A stretch of 23,981 bases of DNA, taken from the NCBI RefSeq assembly GCF_934643405.1, contig NZ_CAKUCL010000091.1, forward strand, positions 1-23,981, read 5' to 3'. The translations under genes and the position numbers were made by a program. Below the pieces are notes generated by a model. The model saw nothing but the letters and a program-made list of their open reading frames with translations. It was not told where the DNA came from and made no database searches. How positions within the stretch are numbered: position 1 is the first letter of the stretch; each line of letters opens with the position of its first letter. This document shows, piece after piece, positions 7,563-16,738 of this stretch. Source of the DNA: an uncultured Actinoplanes sp. GTDB lineage: Bacteria; Actinomycetota; Actinomycetes; Mycobacteriales; Micromonosporaceae.

Positions 7563-8740
7563 GGGGTCACCTTCTGCTCGAGGGGGAACGCGGCGTCGAC
7601 CACCCAGCCGCCCTCGATGCCGGGACCGGAGGTGATGCGGCCGCCGACCGCGCGGACCCGTTCGGTCAGGCCCACGAGACCGTACCCCGGCCGGTCGCGG
7701 ACCGTGACGGTGCGGGCGGCGGGCGGGCCGCCGTCGTTGGCGACCCGCACCAGCAGCCACTGCGGGGTGCGGCGGATCCACACGTCGGCGACCCGGGCGC
7801 CGCCGGCGTGCTGGCGGATGTTGGTCAGCGCCTCCATCACCACCCGGTACGCCGAGGTCGACACCTCCACCGGCAGGCCGTCGGCCGGCCCGTCCAGGTG
7901 CAGCCGGGCCAGCGGGCCGTCCACCGCGTTGAACTGCTCCAGCAGCGCCGGCAGGTCGGGCACGCCGGCGACCGGGGCGAGCGGGGCGTCCGGCTGCGAC
8001 TGCGGATCGCGCAGCACCCCGACCATCCGGCGCATCGACGCCATCGTCTCCGCGCCGGCCTGCTCGATCTGCTCCAGCGCCAGCATCGCCCGTTTCGGGT
8101 CCTGCTCGGCGATGAACCTGGCGCCCTGCGCCTGCACCACGATCCCGGTGACGTGGTGGGCGATGAAGTCGTGCAGATCACGGGCGAACTCGGCGCGCTG
8201 CTCGGCGCGGACCGCGTCCATCGCCCGTACCCGGGAGCCTTCCATGATCCGCAGGTAGACGCCCGCACCGACGACCAGCGCCGCCGCGAGGGCCTGGATC
8301 AGGCCGAAGATCACGAAGATCGGGGTGCTGGCGCCGCGCAGCGGCTGGAAGCTGACCGCGGCGCCGGCCACCACCACCGCCGCGACGCCCCAGCCCGGCT
8401 TCGCCCGCCGCCCCACCACGAACAGGGTGCCGAGCAGCGCCATCGACTCGGCCAGGCCCCAGCTGCCCCGGCTGGTGCCGGCCGCCACGGACGCCGCGGT
8501 CACGACCAGGGACACGCCGCCGACGGCCACTGCGACCTTCGGCAGAGCGGTGGAGTTCTGCCGGTGCCGGGGCAGCCACACCGCGGCGGCCGCGACCGCC
8601 AGCGCCACCTGCACCAGGCCGAGCGCCTCGGCGGACCGGAAAAGCCCCCGGGCGACGTCGAACAGGCCCAGCATCGCCATCGCGCCGAGCGCCGCCAGCT
8701 GACCCAGGCGCAGCAGGAGGTGGTTGGAGTTGGTCGCCAT
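7559..8740 (-). CDS. Sensor histidine kinase, NarL/DesK-type (HisKA_3)
   Basis: Membrane histidine kinase of 393 residues. The N-terminal half (about 8-165) is a string of hydrophobic segments, probably five or six membrane helices with very short loops and no extracellular sensor domain, so it likely senses within or at the membrane. The dimerisation/phosphotransfer helix carries H190 in ARDLHDFIAHHVTGIVVQAQ. The ATPase domain has an N box at EALTNIRQHAGG (303-314) and a glycine-rich lid GYGLVGLTERV. The ATG at 8740 is chosen because the hydrophobic region begins right after it; upstream in-frame sequence is Arg-rich and unlike the family. TACGCT (8755-8750) lies 9 nt before the ATG and could be a −10, without a good −35. 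It ends overlapping the response regulator. Confidence 0.93.
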   Translation of the reverse strand: MATNSNHLLLRLGQLAALGAMAMLGLFDVARGLFRSAEALGLVQVALAVAAAAVWLPRHRQNSTALPKVAVAVGGVSLVVTAASVAAGTSRGSWGLAESMALLGTLFVVGRRAKPGWGVAAVVVAGAAVSFQPLRGASTPIFVIFGLIQALAAALVVGAGVYLRIMEGSRVRAMDAVRAEQRAEFARDLHDFIAHHVTGIVVQAQGARFIAEQDPKRAMLALEQIEQAGAETMASMRRMVGVLRDPQSQPDAPLAPVAGVPDLPALLEQFNAVDGPLARLHLDGPADGLPVEVSTSAYRVVMEALTNIRQHAGGARVADVWIRRTPQWLLVRVANDGGPPAARTVTVRDRPGYGLVGLTERVRAVGGRITSGPGIEGGWVVDAAFPLEQKVTP

Positions 8741-8891
8741 CGTGCACCCAGCGTAGTGGGGCCCGGCGGTGGCGCCCTCGGCCGAAAGACAGATCCGTCG
8801 CGGCCGCGGTCCTGGCCGGCGGCCGATGTGCCGGCACCGCCCGCCCGCCGATGATCGTCGCCGACATCGCAACGAATCGAGTGGAGTGCTC
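8741..8891. other. Divergent intergenic region, kinase gene / ABC transporter
   Basis: A 151-nt divergent spacer that must hold promoters for both directions. A −10-like TACGCT is present for the kinase, and ggag lies 6 nt before the ABC gene's ATG. No convincing −35/−10 pair or operator is seen for the ABC gene. Confidence 0.4.
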
Positions 8892-9634
<743 letters not shown>

Positions 9635-9638
<4 letters not shown>

Positions 9639-12163
9639 GCGTGCTGCGCACCCAGCTCGCCGGGGTGGCCCGCCGCCCCGCCCGGCTGCTGCTGACCGGC
9701 CTGGCCGTGCTGGTCGTCTCCTACGTCGTCTACGCCACCGTGCTCGGGCAGCGGATCACCGAGCGCAGCCTGGTGGACGGCCTCAGCGGCACCCCGGCGG
9801 CGGCCGACCTGGTCGTGCACGAGGGCGCGACCAGCATCGCCGACCTGACCGCGATCAAGAAGATCGACGGGGTGGCCGAGGCGGCCGGCCGGGTCTCCCG
9901 GGGTGGCCTGATCGGCAGCGAGTTCCTGGAGGTCACCGGCGACCCCGGCATCGGGCCCCTGGCCGTGGCGCATCTGATCAGCGGCTCCTACCCGTCGAAG
10001 CCGGGCGAGATCGCGGTCACCCCCCGCACGGTCGAGCGGCTCGGCCTGACGATCGGCTCGACGGTCAAGGCGGTGCTGCGCCACGACGAGCACGGCAAGG
10101 CGCTGGCCGCGACCCCGCTGACGGTGGTCGGCACGGTCAGCGCCGGCGACGACTACGGCTACCAGGCGTACGCGCCGCAGGCCGCGGTGTCGGCGATGAC
10201 CGGCGACGACGCCCTCGAGCAGATCGACGTGCGGCTGCGGCCCGGGGCGGACCCGCAGGCGGTCCGGGACCGGATCGACGTCGTGCTGGCGGCGCACCCC
10301 CCGGCCACCGTGGGCGCCCAGCCCCGGCTCGACACCGGCGCCCAAGTCCGGCAGGCCGAGGCCGAGCGGAAGGCGTCGCAGGTCGGCCGGGTCTTCGCGG
10401 TGATCGGCATGTTCATCGCGAACGCCGCGGTCGCGGCCGGGCTGGTCGCCACCTCCACCTTCCGGATCGTGTTCGCCCAGCGCCTGCGGCAGCTGGCCCT
10501 GCTGCGCGCGGTCGGCGCGGGCCGCCGGGCCATCACCTGGTCGCTGGCCGCCGAGGGTGCGCTCACCGGCCTGGTCACCGGCGTCGCCGGCGTGCTGCTC
10601 GCGCTCGGTACCGGCCATCTGCTGCCCGCGATCGCCGGCGCGTTCGGCAAGAAGATCGCCTCCCCGGGCGTCCCGCTGCTCGCCGCGTCCGGCGTGGTCG
10701 CGCTCGCCGTGCTGATCACCACCGTCGCGGTCATCGCGCCGGCCGCCACCGCGTCGCGGGTGTCGCCGCTCGAGGCGCTGCGCGGCGCCGGCACCACCGG
10801 CGCCCGCCGCGACATCGGCAAGCTGCGCTGGGCGGCGGGTCTCCTGCCGGCGGCCGGCGCGGTCCTGATCGCCGGGTACGTGGTCACGCACCTGCCCGGC
10901 CGCGACCCGAAGAACTACGACCCGCAACCGTTCCTGTTCGCCATCGTCGCGTCCGGCGCCCTCACGTTCCTCGCGCTGATCGCGCTCGGCCCGGTGCTGG
11001 TGCGCCCGGTGCTGGCCGTGCTGGGCTGGCCGGTGCGCCGGTCCGGGCCGCTGGGCCGGCTCGCCGCCGGGGGAGTGGGCGCGGCGCCGCGCCGGGCCGC
11101 CGCGGTCTCGGTGGTGGTGGCGCTCGGTGTCACCCTGATCGCCGGGGTGCTGGTCGGCGGCGCGTCGGTCCGGGTCCTCGCCGACCGGGAGACCGCCAAG
11201 GCGGCGCCCGCCGACTACGAGCTCACCGAGGTGGACGACAAACCGGTCACCGCCGCCATGGTCCAGGCGTTGCGGGGCCGCACCGAGCTCACCCACGTCG
11301 ACCCGTACCGCCGGCTCACCGTGACGATCGGCCCCGCCGAGCTCGACGCCACCGACCTCGACGTCGCCGCGGTGCCCGGGCTGCGCAAGTTCGACGTCAC
11401 GGCCGGCTCGCTCGCCGACCTCGGACCGGGCCGCGTCGCGATCTCCGGGTTCACCGCCGACAACAGCGGGCTGCGGCTGGGTGATCAGGCGGAGATCAGG
11501 CACGGCAAGGCTTCGGTACGGCTGAAGGTCGCGGCCGTGCTGCCGGACTCCGCGCCGCTGGGCGCGGCGCTGCTGCTCGACCCGGCCGACCTGACCACGC
11601 TGGGCGCGCCCGCCGGGTACTCCGGTGTGCTGGCCGACGCGTCCGGGACCGGGGAGAAGGCCCGCGCCGACGGCCGCAAGGCGCTCGACGACGTGCAGAG
11701 GGCGGCCGGTGGCGAGTGGACGATCACGGTGCTCGCCGATCGGCGCGACGAGATCGACGACAACATCACGGTGCTGCTGGTCATCACGCTCGGCCTGATC
11801 GGGCTCACCGTGCTGATCGCGGTCGTCGGCGTCGGCACCACCACCGCCCTGTCCGTGGTGGAACGCGTCCGCGAGTCCGGGTTGCTGCGCGCGCTCGGCC
11901 TGTCCCGCGGCGGCCTGCGCGCGATGCTCACGGCCGAGTCCGCCCTGTACGGCGTGATCGGCGCCGGCATCGGTCTGCTGCTCGGCGTCCCGTACGCCTG
12001 GCTGGCCGTCGCGGCGCTCGGCGAGAACGCCCCGCTGGTCCTGCCGGTCTGGCCGCTCGCCGTGGTGTTCCTGCTGCTGGTCGGGCTGACCGCGCTGGCC
12101 GGGGTCCTGCCGGCCCGCCGCGCCGCACGAGTCAGCCCGGTCGCCGCGCTCGGCACGGAATAG
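9635..12163 (+). CDS. FtsX-family ABC transporter permease, two FtsX domains
   Basis: Integral membrane permease of 842 residues, working with the preceding ATPase. About ten membrane helices can be picked out: one at about 17-37, three at about 250-370 (first FtsX domain), three at about 397-512, and three at about 709-825 (second FtsX domain). Two large extracytoplasmic domains lie at about 40-248 and 513-705, as in MacB-like mechanotransmission transporters. The paired motifs RLRQLALLRAVGAGRRAI and VRESGLLRALGLSRGGLRAM mark the coupling helices after the first helix of each FtsX domain. The C-terminus ends PARRAARVSPVAALGTE, and the matching ASRVSPLEALRG closes the first domain. The start overlaps the ATPase stop (ATGA). 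No accessory periplasmic-type subunit is nearby. Confidence 0.93.
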
Positions 12164-12245
12164 CCGGCGCCGGACATCCGGCGCCGGAACCCGCCGGCGC
12201 CGGCCGCGGACCCTGCCGGCGCCGGCACAAAACAGCCGGCGCCGG
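12164..12245. repeat. Five copies of the palindrome CCGGCGCCGG
   Basis: The perfect 10-bp palindrome CCGGCGCCGG occurs at 12164, 12178, 12194, 12216 and 12236, with periods of 14, 16, 22 and 20 bp, directly after the permease stop. Spacers are unrelated short sequences. Each copy can pair with itself or any other, so RNA here could form several alternative stems. Confidence 0.8.
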
Positions 12246-12251
12246 GCAGGC

Positions 12252-12296
12252 GTCGCGGGTCGCCGGTCACCCCTGCCCCGGCCGGCGACCCGCGGC
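12252..12296 (+). terminator. Hairpin terminator after the ABC operon
   Basis: A 13-bp perfect core stem, cgcgggtcgccgg (12254-12266) with ccggcgacccgcg (12282-12294), extends to about 17 bp with wobble pairs and encloses a loop of about 11 nt (12269-12279). It lies about 90 nt after the permease stop and before the next gene's promoter region. No T-run follows. Confidence 0.65.
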
Positions 12297-12389
12297 TGCG
12301 CCGGACACTGTGGACGGTCGGGGGTGTTCCGATGATCGGCGGTCGGCTACCCTCACGGCCGGCATTCACGGCTGTCGACGGGAGAAACG
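12297..12389 (+). promoter_or_regulatory. Candidate promoter region of the PGRP/amidase gene
   Basis: TACCCT (12348-12353) fits a TANNNT −10, placed 36 nt before the GTG start. No good −35 is found. An 11-bp palindrome CCGATGATCGG (12329-12339) falls just upstream where a −35 would be and could be an operator. The ribosome site is ggaga 5 nt before the start. Confidence 0.35.
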
Positions 12390-14732
12390 GTGAGACGGCG
12401 CACGACGATCGGCATCGGCACGGCGGTCACGGTGCTCGCGGCGGGAGGGGCGATCGCGGCGCTGACCTGGCCCTCGGCCGCGGGGACACCGGCCGGCGTG
12501 GCGCTGGACGGGCCGGTGCGGACGTTGCCGGCGGACCCGGCGCCGGCCGCGCCGAAGGTGCGCACCCGGGTGGACACGCTCGACCTCGAGGCCGCGGCCG
12601 GGGCGGTCGACCTGCGGCAGCGGGCCACCAGGACGTTCAGCATGCTCAGCGTCAGCTGGACCGACCCGGCCGCGCGGCCGCAGCAGCCGGTGCAGGTGCG
12701 CACCCGCGACGCCCGCACGGGCAGGTGGTCGGGGTGGCGGGAGCTGGGCATCGCCGAGGGGTCGGCCGATCTGCCGGTCGAGGCGGACCGGGTGGCCGGG
12801 GCCACCGAGCCGCTGTGGGCCGGGCGCTCCAGCGGCGTGGCCGTGCGGATCGCCCGGGGCGCGCTGCCCGCGGGCCTGAAGCTGAACCTGATCGACCCGG
12901 ACGTGCGCGGCGGCGGCAAGGGCGGCGGTCAGGGCGGCGGGGAGCCCGACCCCGGCGCGAGCCCGAGTGATCCGCAGGCGCCGCCGCCGCCGGAGGGAAG
13001 CCCGGCAGCGGACCCGGCGACACCCGGCGGGACGACGCCGGCGGATACGCCGGCAGAGACCGCGCCGACCGGGACCACGCCGGCCGAGGCGACGCCGCCC
13101 GGGGGAACCCCGTCCGGGGAGCCGGCGACCGGAGCGCCGGGCACGACCCCGCCGGTCGAGCCGTCGTCGCCGCAGACCAGCCCGACGGCCCTGCCCACGC
13201 CCACCGGCGCGCCGCGGCCGCAGCTGCCGCCGTACGTCTCGCGCAGCGGCTGGAATGCCGACGAGACCCTGGTGACCGACCCGATCAGCGTGGCGCCGGC
13301 GGCGAAGATGGTCTTCGTGCACCACACCGGGTTCGGCAACGGCTCCACGTGCGCCGACTCCGCGTCGATCGTGCGCGGCATCCAGGCCAACGACGTGAAG
13401 GTCAAGAAGCTGTCCGACATGGGATACAACTTCCTGGTCGACCGGTGCGGCACCCTGTTCGAGGGGCGCAAGGGCGGCGTCGGCAACGCGGTGGTCGGCG
13501 CGCACACCGTCGGCTTCAACACCGGCTCGGTCGGCGTGGCGCTGCTCGGCGACTACACGACCGTGGTGCCGGCCGAGGCGGCGCTGACCACGATCGCGCA
13601 GGTGGCGGCGGCCCGGCTCGGCGCGTACGGTCTCGACCCCACCGGCGAGGCGCAGATGACCGAGGGGGTGGACGGGCGTAAGTGGCCGCTCGGCTCGACG
13701 GTCACCTTCCCGCGCGTCTCCGGGCACAAGGACGGCGAGCAGACCGCGGCCGGGTTCCTCACCGAGTGCCCGGGCAACAAGCTCTACCCGCTGCTGGCCT
13801 CGATCCGGGCCCGTTCGGTGCAGCAGATCAGCGGCCTGGCGGCGAAGTCGCTCGGCGGGGGTGTCGCGGCGGCGGGCAACTACTACGTCCGTACGGCCGC
13901 AACCGTGACCTGGGCGGTGGAGACCCCGAGCTCGTCGATCGCGCGGTTCGAGCTGCTGCGCGACGGCCAGGTCGCCGCGACCGCCGCCGGCAGCGCGCGC
14001 AGCGGCAGCGTTCCCGTCCCGGCCGGCACCCACACCGTGGCCGTCCGGGCCGTGCACACCTCCGGCAGCACCGCCACGACCGCCGCCTACCGGGTGATCG
14101 GCGACAACACCGCGCCCACCTTCGGCTCGGCCCCGGCGCCGGCCCTGCGGACCGGCACATACGCGACGACGTCCGTCCCGGTGTCGGTCGTCTACCGGGT
14201 CAGCGACAACGTCCGGCTGTGGTCGGTCGGCGCGACCTCGCCGGCCAGGGTGACCCTGTCCACCGGCGCCACCTCGTGGGCCGCGTCGATGCGGCCGGGC
14301 GCGAACACCGCGTTCACGGTGACCGCCCGCGACGTGCCGGGCAACAGCCGCACCGCGTCGGTCACCCGCAAGGCCACGATCATCGCGGAGACGTCGGCCA
14401 AGCGCGGCGGCAGCTGGACGACGAGGTCCGGCGGCTCGTACCTGAGCAGCAGGGCGCTGGCCGCCACGAAGAAAGGCGCGAAGCTGACCTACACGTTCAC
14501 CGGGCGCTCCGCGGCGCTGATGTTCTCCCGCGGGGCGGCCACCGGCAAGGCGGACATCCTGGTGGACGGCAGGAAGGTCGCCACCGTCGACACCCGGGCC
14601 ACCAGGACGGCGTACCGGCAGGCGATCTGGGTGCGCACGATGAGCGCCGGCAAGCACACCGTCGCCGTCGTGGTGGCCGGCACCTCCGGGCGGCCCACCG
14701 TGGTCTCCGACGGGCTGGCCTACCTCGGCTGA
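12390..14732 (+). CDS. Secreted PGRP / N-acetylmuramoyl-L-alanine amidase-2 multidomain protein
   Basis: Predicted secreted peptidoglycan amidase of 780 residues. A basic N-terminus and hydrophobic stretch (about 8-28) form a signal peptide or anchor. Residues about 45-175 are a beta-rich N-terminal domain of unknown role. Residues about 175-278 are a Gly then Pro/Thr/Ala-rich linker. The PGRP/amidase-2 domain starts at SRSGWNADE and spans to about residue 475. Zinc ligands H311 (VFVHHTG), H446 (SGHKDGEQT) and C460 (TECPG) plus Y346 (YNFLVD) match the T7 lysozyme set, so it should be catalytically active on the MurNAc-L-Ala bond. Residues about 490-665 look like Ig-like/beta-sandwich repeats. 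The last about 110 residues (SWTTRSGGSYLSS to FTGRSAALMFSRG and GTSGRPTVVSDG) resemble a carbohydrate-binding module common in actinobacterial exoenzymes. GTG start with ggaga upstream. Confidence 0.88.
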   Translation: MRRRTTIGIGTAVTVLAAGGAIAALTWPSAAGTPAGVALDGPVRTLPADPAPAAPKVRTRVDTLDLEAAAGAVDLRQRATRTFSMLSVSWTDPAARPQQPVQVRTRDARTGRWSGWRELGIAEGSADLPVEADRVAGATEPLWAGRSSGVAVRIARGALPAGLKLNLIDPDVRGGGKGGGQGGGEPDPGASPSDPQAPPPPEGSPAADPATPGGTTPADTPAETAPTGTTPAEATPPGGTPSGEPATGAPGTTPPVEPSSPQTSPTALPTPTGAPRPQLPPYVSRSGWNADETLVTDPISVAPAAKMVFVHHTGFGNGSTCADSASIVRGIQANDVKVKKLSDMGYNFLVDRCGTLFEGRKGGVGNAVVGAHTVGFNTGSVGVALLGDYTTVVPAEAALTTIAQVAAARLGAYGLDPTGEAQMTEGVDGRKWPLGSTVTFPRVSGHKDGEQTAAGFLTECPGNKLYPLLASIRARSVQQISGLAAKSLGGGVAAAGNYYVRTAATVTWAVETPSSSIARFELLRDGQVAATAAGSARSGSVPVPAGTHTVAVRAVHTSGSTATTAAYRVIGDNTAPTFGSAPAPALRTGTYATTSVPVSVVYRVSDNVRLWSVGATSPARVTLSTGATSWAASMRPGANTAFTVTARDVPGNSRTASVTRKATIIAETSAKRGGSWTTRSGGSYLSSRALAATKKGAKLTYTFTGRSAALMFSRGAATGKADILVDGRKVATVDTRATRTAYRQAIWVRTMSAGKHTVAVVVAGTSGRPTVVSDGLAYLG

Positions 14733-14753
14733 GCCCGGCGGCCGGCTCAGCCG
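14726..14753. terminator. Bidirectional hairpin terminator containing both stop codons
   Basis: A perfect 10-bp inverted repeat, cggctgagcc (14726-14735) and ggctcagccg (14744-14753), with an 8-nt loop. The TGA of the amidase gene (14730-14732) and that of the convergent kinase gene (14747-14749) lie at mirror positions in the two arms. It is likely to stop transcription from both sides. Confidence 0.7.
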
Positions 14754-16738
14754 TGGAGGCGGGCCTGGCCGCGGCGCTCGGCCGGGGCGGGCGCCGCGGG
14801 CGGCAGGGTGAACCAGAACGTGGCGCCGCGCCCGTCCTCGCCCTCCGCCCAGATCTCCCCGCCGTGCCGTTCGACCGCCCGGTGCACCGTGGTCAGCCCG
14901 ATCCCGGTGCCCGGGAAGTCCTCGGCGGAGTGCAGCCGGGCGAACGGCCGGAACAGGTCGCCCGCCTTGCCCGCCGGGAAGCCGGCCCCGTTGTCGCGCA
15001 CGAAGAAGCCCTGCGCCGCGCGGCCCACCTCGACCGCCGGGTTCTCGATCCGGCGGGTGAACTTCACCGCGTTGTTGATCAGGTTCTCCAGGATCACCCG
15101 CACCAGGCCCTCGTCGGCGTCCGCCCGCATTCCGTCGTGGACGGTGAAGTCGACCTTGCGGTGCGGGTCGCGCGCCTCCACCTCGCCGATCACCTGCCAG
15201 GTCGTCGCGGTCAGGTCGAACTCGGCGCGGCGCAGCTGCCCCCGCGACGCCCGGGCGAGGATCAGCAGCGACTCCACCAGGTCGGCCATCCGGTTCGCGG
15301 CGGCCTGGATGCGGCCCAGCCGCCGCCGCGCCTCCTCGCTGAGCGGGTCGTCCTCGTCGTCCAGCATGTGCTCGGCGAAACTGCTGATCACCTGCAGCGG
15401 GCCGCGCAGGTCGTGCGACACCGAGCCGCTGAACGCCTCCAGCTCCCGGTTGCGCCACTCCAGCTCCTCGACCAGCGCGGCGCGGGTCTCGGCGAGCTGG
15501 CGCGCCGCGCGTTCCTCGGCGGCGTCCAGCTCCCGGCGCATCAGCTCCTCACGGATGCGGCGGCTCTCGTCGTGCGACTGCTTGCGGCGGATCTGCGTAC
15601 GGACGTGGGCGCGCAACGCCTCCGCCCCCGACCCCGCCCGCACGTAGTCGTCCGCGCCCGCCGCCAGGCAGGCCAGCATGTCGTCGTCGGTCTCGCCGGT
15701 CATCACCACCGGCGTCTCGCCGATCACCGGCACCTCCTTGATCCGGCGGCAGGCGTTGCGGCCGACGTCGCCGGACAGCCCGGTCCCGAGCACGATGCAG
15801 TCCACCGGCTGCTCGGTCAGCAGATCGAGCGCGTCCTCGATGACCGCCACCGGGATCACGTCGTAGCCGTCGTCGCGCAGCGACTCGACCAGGTCGGCCA
15901 GCTGCGGCCGGTCCGGGGTCAGCGCCAGCACCCGGCTCGGCCCGTGCAGGCTGCCGGTCACCTCGATCGGCAGCTGCTCGGTGGCCTGGCGCAGCACCGC
16001 GTTCAGCTTCGCCGGCACGATCGCCAGGTTCTGCTGCTTGCGCACGAACGCGTCGGCGCCGGCGTCGAGCATCTGCAGCTCGGTGGCGTAGTCGTCGGCC
16101 GCGGTCATCAGGATGCACGGGATGTCGCGCAGCGCCGGGTCGAGCCGGATCCGGCGGATCACCGTGGCGCCGTCGATGCCGGGCATCACGCCGTCCACGA
16201 TCACCGCCTGCGGGCGCCGGTCGGCGGCCATCCGCAACCCCTCCTCGCCGCTGGGCGCGGTCAGCACCGCGTAGCCCTCGGACTCCAGCAGGTCGCGCAG
16301 CTGCTCCCGGAAGGTCATGCTGTCGTCCACCACCAGCACGGTGGTGCGGCCACCGGCGGCCGGCCCCGGACGGTCGCCGAGCAGCTGGCGGGTACGGGCC
16401 ACCACGTAGCCGGCGTCGTACGGCTTGCCCACGTACTCGTCGGCCCCGGTGCGCAACCCGGCCAGCCGGTCGGCCACCTCGTCCTCACTGGACAGCAGCA
16501 GGATCACCACCCCGGAGCGGCCCGGGGTGGAGCGCAGCTCGGTGAGCAGTTCCAGGCCGTCCGCGTCGGGCAGCATCACGTCCAGCACGGCCACGTCGAA
16601 CTCCGCCGACGCGAACGCCTCGCGCGCCTGCCCGCCGGTCGCGCACAGCACCGTGGCGAATCCGTCCGCCTCGAACGCCTCGTGCAGATCCATCCGCACG
16701 GTCAGGCTGTCGTCGACGATCAGCACGCTGTGTGTCAT
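14747..16738 (-). CDS. Hybrid histidine kinase: REC-REC-pseudoREC-HisKA-HATPase
   Basis: Soluble kinase of 663 residues closing the chemosensory operon. REC1 (about 3-118) has D9/D10, phosphoacceptor D53 and K105. REC2 (about 132-250) has D138/D139, D182 and K234. A third receiver-like domain (about 268-383) has no Asp at the phosphorylation site (IVLGTG, about 315-320), lacks the acidic pair (LALTPD) and has no conserved Lys (YVRAGS). A charged coiled coil (about 385-432) leads to HisKA with H442 in SGSVSHDLRGPLQV, then HATPase with N box ENLINNAVKF (551-560), DNGAGF (582-587) and GTGIGL (610-615). No membrane helix is present. Its ATG overlaps the cheB stop (ATGA). It probably receives phosphate from CheA on REC1/REC2 and relays or integrates it, taking the place of an output response regulator. 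The final output partner is not visible. Confidence 0.9.
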   Translation of the reverse strand: MTHSVLIVDDSLTVRMDLHEAFEADGFATVLCATGGQAREAFASAEFDVAVLDVMLPDADGLELLTELRSTPGRSGVVILLLSSEDEVADRLAGLRTGADEYVGKPYDAGYVVARTRQLLGDRPGPAAGGRTTVLVVDDSMTFREQLRDLLESEGYAVLTAPSGEEGLRMAADRRPQAVIVDGVMPGIDGATVIRRIRLDPALRDIPCILMTAADDYATELQMLDAGADAFVRKQQNLAIVPAKLNAVLRQATEQLPIEVTGSLHGPSRVLALTPDRPQLADLVESLRDDGYDVIPVAVIEDALDLLTEQPVDCIVLGTGLSGDVGRNACRRIKEVPVIGETPVVMTGETDDDMLACLAAGADDYVRAGSGAEALRAHVRTQIRRKQSHDESRRIREELMRRELDAAEERAARQLAETRAALVEELEWRNRELEAFSGSVSHDLRGPLQVISSFAEHMLDDEDDPLSEEARRRLGRIQAAANRMADLVESLLILARASRGQLRRAEFDLTATTWQVIGEVEARDPHRKVDFTVHDGMRADADEGLVRVILENLINNAVKFTRRIENPAVEVGRAAQGFFVRDNGAGFPAGKAGDLFRPFARLHSAEDFPGTGIGLTTVHRAVERHGGEIWAEGEDGRGATFWFTLPPAAPAPAERRGQARLHG

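Noticed and set aside
12164..12245. Palindromic repeats considered as a CRISPR-like array
   Set aside because: Units are only 10 bp, spacers are 4-12 bp and unequal, and no cas genes are near.
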